A stretch of 64,000 bases of DNA from Sediminicoccus rosea (GTDB lineage: Bacteria > Pseudomonadota > Alphaproteobacteria > Acetobacterales > Acetobacteraceae): contig NZ_CP137852.1 of NCBI RefSeq assembly GCF_033547095.1, forward strand, positions 737,501 through 801,500, in the 5' to 3' direction. Shown in pieces: positions 48,107 through 56,430 of this stretch (its first letter is position 1; the number at the start of each line of letters is the position of its first letter). The translations under genes were made by a program, and so were the position numbers. Below the pieces are notes generated by a model, which did not search any database, was not told where the DNA came from, and saw nothing but the letters and a program-made list of their open reading frames with translations.

Positions 48107-50416
48107 GTGAGCGCCGAGATCGAAGCGAGCCAGGATTTCCTGCCGCACAGTTCGCATTGGGGTGTCTTCCAGGCGGCGCTCCGCGAGGGCGCACTCCTGG
48201 TGCGCCCCTATTCGGGCGATCCCGACCCGAACGACATTCTCCAGAACTTCCCCGCCGCCCTGCGCCATCGGGCGCGCATCGCCCAGCCCATGGTGCGTCG
48301 CGGCTGGCTCGAGCGCGGCCCGGGTCCGGATCGTGGACGCGGCCGGGAAGAGTTCGTCCCGATGTCCTGGGATGCGGTGCTGGATCTGCTGGGCGGGGAG
48401 CTCCGCCGCATCCGCGACAGGCACGGGGCGGGCGCGGTCTTCGGCGGTTCCTATGGCTGGGCCAGTGCTGGTCGCTTCCACCACGCCCAGAGCCAGATCC
48501 ATCGCTTCCTGAACTGCGCCTTCGGCGGCTATGTCGCCTCGGTCAATTCCTACAGCTCCGGCGCGGCCTCGGTGATCGTTCCGCACATCCTCGGCAACTA
48601 CGAGGACCTGACGAAGCACAACGTCACCTGGGATCAGGTGGCGGCCCATAGCGAGGTGGTCCTGGCCTTCGGCGGCATGGCGCTCAAGAACGCGATGGTC
48701 GCGGGCGGTGGCATCAGTGAGCATGTCGAGCGCGGCGCCATGCGGGCGGCACGCGAGCGCGGCTGCGACTTCATCCTGGTCGGTCCGCTGCGCAGCGATC
48801 TGCCGGAGGAGGTCGGCGCCGAGTGGATCGCCAATATCCCGGGAACCGACACCGCGCTGATGCTGGCGCTCGTGCACACCTTGGTGACGGAGGGGCTGCA
48901 TGACCAGGCCTTCCTCGATCGCTACACCACCGGATGGCCCGTCTTCGCGCGCTATCTGCTCGGCGAGGCGGATGGCCAGGCGAAGGACGCCGAATGGGCA
49001 GCACCGATCACGGGGATCGCAGCCCAGGACATCCGAGACCTCGCCCGGCGGCTGCATGGCCGCCGCGTGCTGGTGACCGTGGCGCACGCCCTGCAGCGCG
49101 CGGAGCATGGGGAACAGCCGGTCTGGATGGGCGCCGTGCTGGCGGCCGCACTAGGGCAGATCGGCTTGCCCGGCGGGGGCTACGGCTATGCGCTGGGCGC
49201 CATCGGCTACTACGGACGCCGCGCCAATGCCGTCCCCGGCCCGACCCTGTCTCAGGGGCGCAACCGGCATGGCAACTATATCCCCGTCGCCCGTATTGCC
49301 GACATGCTGCTCAAGCCGGGCGCGGCTTATCGCTACAACGGGCAGACGCGCACCTATCCCGATATCCGGCTGGTTTATTGGGCGGGCGGCAACCCGTTCC
49401 ATCACCACCAGGACCTCAACCGGCTACGCCAGGCCTTCGCGCGCCTGGACACGCTGGTTGTGCACGAACAGGCCTGGACCGCCACGGCGCGCCACGCCGA
49501 CATCGTGCTGCCGGCCACGATGACGCTGGAGCGCGAGGATATCGGCTATAGCTCGCATGATCCGCTGATGGTGGCGATGCATCGCATCGCGCCGCCCTTC
49601 GGCGAGGCGCGGGACGACTACGATATCTTCGCCGGGCTCAGCCAGCGCCTCGGCGTGGGGCAGGCCTTCACGGAAGGCCGGAGCAGCCGCGAGTGGCTTC
49701 GTCACCTCTATGCGCGCACGCAGCAGGGTCTGCGCGATCAAGACCTGCCGGCGCCCGATTTCGATGCCTTCTGGGCCGCCGGAACATTGCGCCTGCCGCA
49801 GGCGCCCGATGATGGCGGCCCCTGGCGCGCGTTCCGCGAGGATCCGGAGGCCAACCCGCTGCCGACAGCGAGCGGGCGGATCGAAATCTTCTCCGAGACC
49901 GTTGCCAGTTTTGGCGAGGTGAGTTGCCCCGGCCACCCGGCCTGGTTGCCACCCGAGGAGGCGCCCGGTCCGGGCACGCCGCTGCACCTGGTCGCCAACC
50001 AGCCTGCCACACGGCTGCACAGCCAGCTCGATTTCGGCGCGCACAGCCTCGGCTCGAAGCGACAGGGGCGTGAGGTGGCCACCATGCATCCCGCCGATGC
50101 GGGGCCGCGCGGCATTGCCGATGGTGACATCATTCGTCTGTTCAACGGCCGTGGTGCCTGCTTGGCCGGGGTGCGGCTGAGCAGGGAGATCCGCCCCGGC
50201 GTCGTGCAACTCGCCACGGGCGCCTGGTACGATCCGGAGGACCCGGAGGATGACCGGCCGCTCTGCGTGCATGGCAACCCGAACGTGCTGACCCGAGATG
50301 TCGGAACCTCAGCGCTTGCCCAGGGGTGCACCGGGCAGTTGACCGTGGTGGAGGTGGAGCGCTTCAGGGGCAACCTCCCGCTGATCCGTGCCTTCGATCC
50401 GCCGACAGGCGTGTGA
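48107..50416 (+). CDS. BisC/TorA-like molybdopterin oxidoreductase (769 aa)
   Basis: This is a bis-MGD molybdenum enzyme of the DMSO reductase family, of the S/N-oxide reductase branch. The Mo-ligand region is GSYGWASAGRFHHAQSQ (Ser ligand). Further parts are NSYSSGAASVIVPHILG, YWAGGNPFHHHQDLNRL, and the C-terminal ASGRIEIFSE and QPATRLHSQLDFG (molybdopterin-binding beta barrel). No iron-sulfur cysteine motif and no twin-arginine signal are present, so it is cytoplasmic, like BisC. Possible roles are reduction of biotin or methionine sulfoxide. The start is GTG at 48107. It stands alone; no electron-transfer partner is adjacent. Confidence 0.9.
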   Translation: MSAEIEASQDFLPHSSHWGVFQAALREGALLVRPYSGDPDPNDILQNFPAALRHRARIAQPMVRRGWLERGPGPDRGRGREEFVPMSWDAVLDLLGGELRRIRDRHGAGAVFGGSYGWASAGRFHHAQSQIHRFLNCAFGGYVASVNSYSSGAASVIVPHILGNYEDLTKHNVTWDQVAAHSEVVLAFGGMALKNAMVAGGGISEHVERGAMRAARERGCDFILVGPLRSDLPEEVGAEWIANIPGTDTALMLALVHTLVTEGLHDQAFLDRYTTGWPVFARYLLGEADGQAKDAEWAAPITGIAAQDIRDLARRLHGRRVLVTVAHALQRAEHGEQPVWMGAVLAAALGQIGLPGGGYGYALGAIGYYGRRANAVPGPTLSQGRNRHGNYIPVARIADMLLKPGAAYRYNGQTRTYPDIRLVYWAGGNPFHHHQDLNRLRQAFARLDTLVVHEQAWTATARHADIVLPATMTLEREDIGYSSHDPLMVAMHRIAPPFGEARDDYDIFAGLSQRLGVGQAFTEGRSSREWLRHLYARTQQGLRDQDLPAPDFDAFWAAGTLRLPQAPDDGGPWRAFREDPEANPLPTASGRIEIFSETVASFGEVSCPGHPAWLPPEEAPGPGTPLHLVANQPATRLHSQLDFGAHSLGSKRQGREVATMHPADAGPRGIADGDIIRLFNGRGACLAGVRLSREIRPGVVQLATGAWYDPEDPEDDRPLCVHGNPNVLTRDVGTSALAQGCTGQLTVVEVERFRGNLPLIRAFDPPTGV

Positions 50417-50544
50417 CGATGCACGGGAATCGCGGATCGACCATGGCGGCCGTGCGTCAGGGGATGCGAACTCTCATCCCTTGATCAAGGGCTGGTGCCC
50501 CCCCGTTACGCAGCCTCGTCCTGCATGAGCCGAACCCTGTTGTC

Positions 50545-51003
50545 CTAGAGCCAGAGATCGGTTGCGGTCAGCGTGGCGATCCCGGTGAGCGTGACCTGGA
50601 AGTCGGCCCCGCCATCGCCATCCAGGTCACCCTCGAGCACCCCGCTGGCAAAGCGCAACTCGCCCACCACCTCGCCAAAATCGGCACCACCAATCCAGGT
50701 GAAGCTCTGATTGCCCAGCAGGCTGGAATCCGGGTCGATCCGGCGCAGGTCGATCCTGTCGCCCGCCGCCACGTTGAAGTCCGCGATGACATCACCATCG
50801 GCCTCGGTCGCGCTGCCGAACAGGAAGACATCGGCCCCGAGCCCGCCCTCGATGCTGTCCGCGCCCGCGCCGCCATCGAGGGTGTTGGCCCCGGCATTGC
50901 CATCCAGCCGGTTGGCCATGCCATTGCCCGTGCCGTCGAGGTCATCGCTGCCCTCGAGGCTCAGCCGCTCCAGGTTGGCATCCAGCGTGTAGCTGATCGA
51001 GGC
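50545..51003 (-). pseudogene. C-terminal RTX fragment with calcium-binding repeats (copy 2)
   Basis: About 150 codons of the end of a type I-secreted RTX protein. It begins within SYTLDANLERLSLEGSDD, has nonapeptide-like repeats NTLDGGAGADSIEGGLGADVFLFG, then the serralysin-type C-terminal domain FTWIGGADFGEVVGELRF and LEGDLDGDGGADFQ to the end ATDLWL. Nothing of an upstream catalytic or adhesive part exists: the coding match stops near 51003. Its last 230 bases are nearly identical to those of the copy at 55138-55370. Its 3' end directly abuts an att-like string at 50524-50540. Confidence 0.85.
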
Positions 51004-51134
51004 CGAGGATCCTCTCCCTTGGCGCGTGTGGCCGCGCCACAAGCGCCGGTCGGGGCCGTGAGACCAGCCTCAGTCGTGGCTGGCCCAAACGGATCCCATC
51101 AGCCTGCCTGACTGCGACGGGCAACTTTCGCGCG

Positions 51135-52217
51135 TCAGTAAGGGATGTCCCTCATGCCGAGGCTGGCCGCTGCCCGCGCTTGATAGGCCAGCAATTCCGG
51201 TGTGACCTGGCGTCCCTTGAAGCCACCCCGAACCGTGCCGCGCTCGACGCTCTTATAGGCATCTTCCAGCGCCGCGCAGAGCGGGCGTCCGCTCGGCACC
51301 GCGAGCCAGAGGCGGAACAGGTGGCGCTTGAGCTCCTCTTTGTCGTGATCCTCGTAATGCGTGCGCGAGTGATAGAGCACGTGGTTGTTCACGAGCTGCA
51401 GGTCGCCCGGCTCCAGCCACATGTCGAAGGAGAAGGCGGGGCTGCTCGCCATGTCCTGCAATCGGTCCAGCGCCTCGTGCTGCAACGCCGTCAGCCGCGG
51501 CTCGCCCTCCATCAGTTGCGTCGAGCGGATGTGGTTGCGGAGGTAGCGGCTGGCGAAATGCCCCTCGCGCAGGCTGTAGACCGGCGCCATGTAGGTGGGT
51601 GGCTCATCCGGCGCATGCTCGTTCTGGCGGCTGTGCGGAAAGAGGCCGTAGAGCGTCTCCACGAGGTCGGGCCGTTCCGTCAGCAGCGCGTTGTGAATGG
51701 CGACGGAACTCGCCAGCCGGCTCAGCCCGCCCGACTTCGCCGTGTTGCGGCAAAGCAGCGCGACGATGTCGCTGCCATCGGTGTGATAGTCCAGCTCAGC
51801 ATTGGTGTTGTACCCGCGCCCGCTGCCGCCGCGGTAGGTGCCCCCTGCGTCGCGCACATCGGACATCAACTGGCTCGCCTTCCCCTGAGGTCGCGCCACG
51901 CCAAGATGGGTCCCGATGGCCCAGGCCATCAGGCGGTTGTGCTCCACGTCCTGTCCTTCCATGGGCAGACCCCGCAGGACGAGGAAGCCGATGCCTTCTT
52001 CCATCTCCGCCTCGGCCTCGGCCAGGACAGCGCCGAAGGCGCCAAGCGGCACGTCGGCACGGGTGATCTCAAGCATCGGCCGGCCGGATTCCGCCAAGCC
52101 ATCAATGGCGGCGCGCAGATCGGCCCTCTCGCGGTCGGTCAGGACGCGGAGCCAGCGCCCGGATTGTTCCAGCTCCGAGGGGCGCCAATCGGCCCGGCTG
52201 ATGATCTTGTGTGTCAC
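51135..52217 (-). CDS. TauD/TfdA-family Fe(II)/2-oxoglutarate dioxygenase-like protein (360 aa)
   Basis: This is a non-heme iron oxygenase of the TauD family. The iron ligands appear as YHTDGSD (HxD) and the distal His in VLYHSRTHYED, with the 2-oxoglutarate-binding arginine in LKRHLFRLWLA. GIGFLVLRGLPM is the family's N-terminal segment. The substrate is unknown. It is a single gene on the minus strand, with an RTX remnant downstream. The length is slightly above TauD (about 280), as in TfdA-like subgroups. Confidence 0.9.
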   Translation of the reverse strand: MTHKIISRADWRPSELEQSGRWLRVLTDRERADLRAAIDGLAESGRPMLEITRADVPLGAFGAVLAEAEAEMEEGIGFLVLRGLPMEGQDVEHNRLMAWAIGTHLGVARPQGKASQLMSDVRDAGGTYRGGSGRGYNTNAELDYHTDGSDIVALLCRNTAKSGGLSRLASSVAIHNALLTERPDLVETLYGLFPHSRQNEHAPDEPPTYMAPVYSLREGHFASRYLRNHIRSTQLMEGEPRLTALQHEALDRLQDMASSPAFSFDMWLEPGDLQLVNNHVLYHSRTHYEDHDKEELKRHLFRLWLAVPSGRPLCAALEDAYKSVERGTVRGGFKGRQVTPELLAYQARAAASLGMRDIPY

Positions 52218-52522
52218 TCTCGTCCTCGCCTCGTTCCGCGCGGTTCTGGCGGCCGCGACCGGAGATAGATTTGCACGGACCTATTCTCCGGACCAGCGGT
52301 CGCTTCACCTGATCCCCCGTCAGGCTGCCGAAAATCCGTCCACCGGCGATTGCAGGTCGGCTCCGTCACCCCGATTGCTCGCAGCGCACCGGCCACGATC
52401 TTCCTCTCGCCAACCCGCCCCTCCGCCGACCGTCGCTTTGCCACGCCGTAGGACGCGGCAGGCGTGAGAGAGGAGGGCTTCGATGCCCCAGGGTGCAGCG
52501 TTGCCGCCCCCCATCCGTGCCG
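52218..52522. other. Intergenic stretch
   Basis: About 300 bases upstream of the TauD-like gene and downstream of the amidohydrolase. No gene or clear signal is recognised. Confidence 0.4.
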
Positions 52523-53782
52523 TCAGGTCGCCAGCCATTCGGCGAGGACATGGATGGCCGCCATCAGGTCCGGCGTATCCATCGCCTCATGGGGGTTGTG
52601 GCTGCCATTCTGGTTGCGGACGAGCAGCATGCCCGTCGGCACGCCGGCGGCGGCGAAATTGTTCGCGTCATGGCTGCCCGGGCTGTTCAGGCGTGGGGCG
52701 TTGACGCCGCAGCGTCGCGCGGCCGTCGACAGGCCTTCGATCAACGCCGGGTCCATGGGGCCGGGTGCGGCGGCGCTGCGCTCGCCCAGCGCGATCGTGA
52801 CGTTGCGATGCGCCGCGACCTCGGCCGTGATGGCCTGCAGCCGCGCCTCCAGCGCCGCCAGATGATTGGCGTTGTAGGCGCGCAGATCCAGGCTCAGCTC
52901 GAACTCGCCCGAGACGGCGGTGAGGCTGTGGCGCGCGACGGGCGTGTGGAAGCGGCCGATGGTGACGGCCATGGGGCGGCCCTGCGCTTCCTCGTCCAGC
53001 CAAAGCCGCTCCAGCGCGAGCGAGAGATCGGCACCGGCCAGCGCCGCGTCCCGGCGAAAGCGGTGCGGCAGGCCGGTATGCGCGTCCTCGCCCGTGATGC
53101 GGATGAAGGGGTGGCGCACATTGCCGGGATTGGCGAGGCAGATGGCCAGCGGCGCGCCGGCCTCGATCAGCTGTGGCGCCTGTTCGATATGGATTTCGAG
53201 ATAGGCGCCGATGGCGCGTGGGTCGCGCAGGGGGGTCGCTTCGCGCAGGCGCGCGGGGTCGCCGCCGCAATCCGCGATGCTCTGCGCCAGGGTGCGGCCG
53301 GTGCGGGCATGCGGCAGGTCCAGCGCGCCCTGCGGCAGGCGCGCCAGCATGCAGCGGCTGCCGATGAGGCCGAGGCCGAACCACACCGCCTCCTCGCAGC
53401 GCAACGCCAGCACTTCGATGTCGCGCCTCGGCTGGATGCCGGCGGCCTTGAGTGCCGCGATGGCGCCGATGCCCGCGATGACGCCCGCCGCGCCATCGAA
53501 ATTGCCGCCCTGCACGATGCTGTCGAGGTGCGAGCCGATCAGCACCGGCGCGACCTCCGGCCTGGGCGCGGCCCATCGCAAGGTGAGGTTGGCACCCGCG
53601 TCGGTGCTGGCGGTGAGGCCCAGCGCAGCGCCAGCCTCGGCGATCAGGGCCTGGGCCTGGTTCTCGCCCAGCCCATAGGCATCGCGCGTGATCCCCGGCG
53701 GATCCGCGCCGATCGTGGCGACACCGTCCAGCAAGCGCTGCACGAGCGGGGTCTGCGCCGCGATGGCATCGGCGAGGGTCAT
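52523..53782 (-). CDS. M20-family amidase (carbamoylase/hydantoinase type, 419 aa)
   Basis: This is a metal-dependent amidohydrolase of the N-carbamoyl-L-amino-acid hydrolase/allantoate amidohydrolase type. Metal-binding motifs are GSHLDSIVQGGNFDGAAGV (His, Asp), LRCEEAVWFGLGLIGSR (Glu), IHIEQAPQL (His) and, near the end, GSHDANNFAAAG. The dimerisation domain includes ITGEDAHTGLPH. The stop is on the minus strand at 52523, and the ATG overlaps the stop of the preceding hydratase gene (ATGA), so both are one operon. Confidence 0.92.
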   Translation of the reverse strand: MTLADAIAAQTPLVQRLLDGVATIGADPPGITRDAYGLGENQAQALIAEAGAALGLTASTDAGANLTLRWAAPRPEVAPVLIGSHLDSIVQGGNFDGAAGVIAGIGAIAALKAAGIQPRRDIEVLALRCEEAVWFGLGLIGSRCMLARLPQGALDLPHARTGRTLAQSIADCGGDPARLREATPLRDPRAIGAYLEIHIEQAPQLIEAGAPLAICLANPGNVRHPFIRITGEDAHTGLPHRFRRDAALAGADLSLALERLWLDEEAQGRPMAVTIGRFHTPVARHSLTAVSGEFELSLDLRAYNANHLAALEARLQAITAEVAAHRNVTIALGERSAAAPGPMDPALIEGLSTAARRCGVNAPRLNSPGSHDANNFAAAGVPTGMLLVRNQNGSHNPHEAMDTPDLMAAIHVLAEWLAT

Positions 53783-54504
53783 GCCTTCATCATCCTCGCG
53801 CGGTAATCCTGGATACGCTGCTTGAGGCCCGGCCGCGCGACCGAGCGCGCCAGCGCGGCAAGGTCGCCGTTATCATCGGCCTGGCGCGTGCGCCCGTGCA
53901 GCGCAGCCACGGTTTCCGCGTCGAGCCGCGTGGCGGCCGCGGTCGCGGCGGCGATGTCCTCGCCCATGGCGGTGGCGAGGCCAAGCGCCAGCGCCGCTGC
54001 CGCGTCCACCGCTTCACCCGCGAGCAGCAGTCGCCGCGCCGCGTCGCCGCCCACCAGGCCCGCCAGACGCGCGGTGCCGAGGATCAGGCCGAAGGCGGGG
54101 CCGGGAAAGGCAAAGCTGGCGCCAGGCATGGCAAGGCGGTGGTCGCAGGCGGCGAAGAGATCAGCCCCCGCGCCGAAGACGCGGCCCTGCGCGATCGCCA
54201 CCGTCGTCACCGGCAGGGCGTGAATCTTCTGGAGCAGGATCTCGATGCGAAGGATGCGCAGCGCCAGATCGCCATCCGTGCAGGCCTCAAGGTCGCCGAG
54301 ATCGAGGCCGGTGCAGAAATGCCGGCCCTTGCCGCGCAGGATCAGCATGCGCGCACCAGCCGCCAGCGCCGTGTCGATCGCGGCGTCCAGCGCCTCGACC
54401 AGGGCCGCGCCCAACGCATTGCCGCGCTCGGCGCGGTTGAGCCAGAGGGTGGCGGCGGGTCCATCCGCCTCGATGAGGACGAGGTTCTCTGTCTGCACGG
54501 TCAT
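53779..54504 (-). CDS. Enoyl-CoA hydratase/isomerase-family protein (241 aa)
   Basis: This is a crotonase-fold protein. ATLWLNRAERGNALGAALVE starts the fold, and the oxyanion hole is provided by GRHFCTGLDLGDLE and IAQGRVFGAGADLFAACDHRL. It is short for the family (about 260) and the usual catalytic glutamates are not obvious; the segment FAFPGPAFGLILGTARLAGL replaces the common PExxxGxxPGxGG. It is upstream of and coupled to the M20 amidase. Its role with an amidase suggests breakdown of a cyclic or N-acyl compound, which is inference. Confidence 0.87.
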   Translation of the reverse strand: MTVQTENLVLIEADGPAATLWLNRAERGNALGAALVEALDAAIDTALAAGARMLILRGKGRHFCTGLDLGDLEACTDGDLALRILRIEILLQKIHALPVTTVAIAQGRVFGAGADLFAACDHRLAMPGASFAFPGPAFGLILGTARLAGLVGGDAARRLLLAGEAVDAAAALALGLATAMGEDIAAATAAATRLDAETVAALHGRTRQADDNGDLAALARSVARPGLKQRIQDYRARMMKA

Positions 54505-55002
54505 TCCCGCAAGTTATGGGCAACAACGGTGCAGGATTCGGGAGTTGGCGTCGATACGCTGCTGGTGCGGCCGGTTGCCATCCTCCGGCGCAAGCGGCGC
54601 ACGCCATGGCGCGCATGCCTGCCGGCATCGCATGCGGTGAGGGCTGGATCCACGGTGTCGAAGCGCAGACGGCGTTCGTTGAACCGGGCTGTCCGTAGGA
54701 GAATAGCTGCGACGAGCGCTGCAACGGCAAATTTCCAAACCAACCGCTGGACGCAGAGCTGTTAAACCTTCTCCGGGAGGCTCAAATCCTGATCGAGGAA
54801 TGAGGGTGCCACTGCAACCGGACCCGGTCACGCTCATCGCAGGGATATCGCCCGCCCGCACCTGAAACGCCATGGCAGGCGGCCCATCCAAGATGGCTCA
54901 GGAAGAGGTCCGGCAGGGATGGTGACCTGAAGTTTCGCCCGGATCATTCAACGGGGCCTGTCCATCAGACCACACGTGTTCGCCATGATCCGAACGCGGT
55001 CC
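54505..55002. other. Intergenic stretch before the diverged att-like site
   Basis: About 500 bases with no supported gene. A TTG-started frame of 80 codons on the minus strand (54501-54743) begins with a hydrophobic stretch but has no ribosome site and overlaps the start of the hydratase gene, so it is not called. Confidence 0.4.
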
Positions 55003-55105
55003 CAACATCCATCAACACAGAGCCAAAGAGCAGATCATGCCCATTGGCCCACGCCAACGGGCTTCTTGCGTTAGCGCCAACACCCTCCGCCCCTCCGGGG
55101 CAGAT
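55003..55105 (+). repeat. Diverged copy of the tRNA-end/terminator repeat
   Basis: The sequence from CCATGATCCGAACGCGGTCC to GCGCCAACACC aligns without gaps over about 100 bases to 19883-19984 (CCATAAGCCGAACCCTGTCC to CGCCAACATC), with about two thirds of the bases equal by eye. The hairpin is kept although its stem has changed: GCCCATTGG (55039-55047) faces CCAACGGGC (55054-55062), so CC to TT is matched by GG to AA. This points to an older attachment or recombinase end. Confidence 0.55.
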
Positions 55106-55141
55106 ATTCAAACGGCAGACCAAGTCATGCAGCGCCTTGTC

Positions 55142-55368
55142 CTAGAGCCAGATATTGGCTGCCGTCAGCGCTGCGATCCCGGTGAGCGTGACCTGGAAGT
55201 CGGCCCCGCCGTCGCCATCCAGGTCACCCTCGAGCACCCCGCTGGCAAAGCGCAACTCGCCCACCACCTCGCCAAAATCGGCACCACCAATCCAGGTGAA
55301 GCTCTGGTTGCCCAGCAGGCTGGAATCCAGGCCGATCCGGCGCAGGTCGATCCTGTCGCCCTCCGCCA
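55142..55368 (-). pseudogene. C-terminal RTX tail fragment (copy 3)
   Basis: About 75 codons reading EGDRIDLRRIGLDSSLLGNQ, FTWIGGADFGEVVGELRF, LEGDLDGDGGADFQVTLTG and ending AANIWL. It is the C-terminal secretion domain only; the calcium-binding repeats seen in copy 2 are missing. Over about 230 bases it is almost identical to 50540-50772, so one is a recent copy of the other or both come from one source. It lies about 40 bases after the diverged att-like repeat. Confidence 0.82.
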
Positions 55369-55545
55369 CGCCAGGCCTGTCCGATGCCCTGCGCCGCCCC
55401 GGGCTTGATGATGGGTGCGCGCCGGCCCCGCTCCTGGGCTAGCCTGGCGTGAGACTGGGCTGCATCGCCCCGCCCGCGCCGCGGGCCGGCGCCAGGCCCG
55501 GATCACCCACGCGCCCCGGCCATGGGGCCAGCCCGGAGCCCGCGC

Positions 55546-55905
55546 ATGCCTGTCGTGCCCCTTCCCGAAGGTCTCGAAGCCGCGGTGATCGCGGTGGCCT
55601 CCTGGCTCAAGCTGGGCATCGAGGCGGTGAGCATCGCCATCATCCTCGTCGCCATGCTGATGGCGGTGGGGCGGTTGCTGCGCCAGGCGCTGGGCCGCGC
55701 GGCGCCGGATGTGCGGATGGGCCTGGCGCGCGGCCTCTCGCTCGCGCTGGAGTTCCAGCTCGCGGCCGACATCGTCGGCACGGCGATTTCGCCGGGCTGG
55801 GACCAGATCGGCAAGCTCGCCGCGGTGGCGGCGATCCGGACCTTCCTCAACGTCTTCCTGCAGCGCGAGATGGTCGAGGTGCCGCGCGCCAGCCCACCCC
55901 GCTGA
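55546..55905 (+). CDS. DUF1622 membrane protein (119 aa)
   Basis: This is a small predicted inner-membrane protein. It has a hydrophobic helix AVSIAIILVAMLMAVGRLL, then a basic stretch, then LARGLSLALEFQLAADIVGTA and the amphipathic LAAVAAIRTFLNVFLQREM. The pattern ALEFQLAADI...RTxLNxFLxRE is typical of the DUF1622 family. The function is unknown. The ATG at 55546 follows a GGAG. It stands alone in front of the AspT-like genes. Confidence 0.83.
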   Translation: MPVVPLPEGLEAAVIAVASWLKLGIEAVSIAIILVAMLMAVGRLLRQALGRAAPDVRMGLARGLSLALEFQLAADIVGTAISPGWDQIGKLAAVAAIRTFLNVFLQREMVEVPRASPPR

Positions 55906-56016
55906 TCGCGGCCCACGCCCGGGTGCCGCCCATGCGGGCCTGTCCGCTCACCGCTCGCGAGGGCCGCGACGGTCATGGCGGAGGGTTAGAGGACAAAGCA
56001 CTCCCGTCACCATGAG

Positions 56017-56406
56017 GTGGCGCCGCCCGTGAAGGTGCGGCTCACGGAGCATGCCCCTTGGCGCGTGCCCCAGCGCCCGCATGACGCCATCGGACGGCCG
56101 ACGCTTGCCATCGTCACGACCCTGGGCGTCCTGATCGTCCAGACCGGATTGCCGGCCTTCGGCGCCGAGATGGGCCTGGGCCATGCGGGCAGGCTGACGG
56201 TCTTGGGCGTCATCCTCCCCTCCATCGCGCCGCGGCCGCGCGGCTGCGCCGATCCGCCGGCGGTGGCGCGCCATCTGCTGAAGGATCCGGGCCTGATCGC
56301 CTTCGTCGCCATCATGGGCCTCCGTGCGGGCAATCCGCTGCTCGCGCGGGGCATGGGCGTGCGGCTGACGGACGCCGGTTATCTTGCCATGCTGCCGGCG
56401 CAATAG
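56017..56406 (+). pseudogene. Possible remnant of an AspT-like exchanger (129 codons)
   Basis: The last part reads DPGLIAFVAIMGLRAGNPLL, which resembles the GLAAFVAMTGLHAGPVFV segment of the full exchanger starting 24 bases downstream. Upstream is a hydrophobic part (LAIVTTLGVLIVQTGLPAFG) and a charged stretch of no clear family. The frame uses a GTG start. It may be a decayed partial duplicate or a real small protein; both remain possible. Confidence 0.35.
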
Positions 56407-56430
56407 CCCGATCGGCCAAGGAGAGCAGGA

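Noticed and set aside
54501-54743. Small minus-strand protein starting with a hydrophobic segment
   Set aside because: TTG start without ribosome site, overlaps the hydratase gene and its promoter; composition typical of chance frames.
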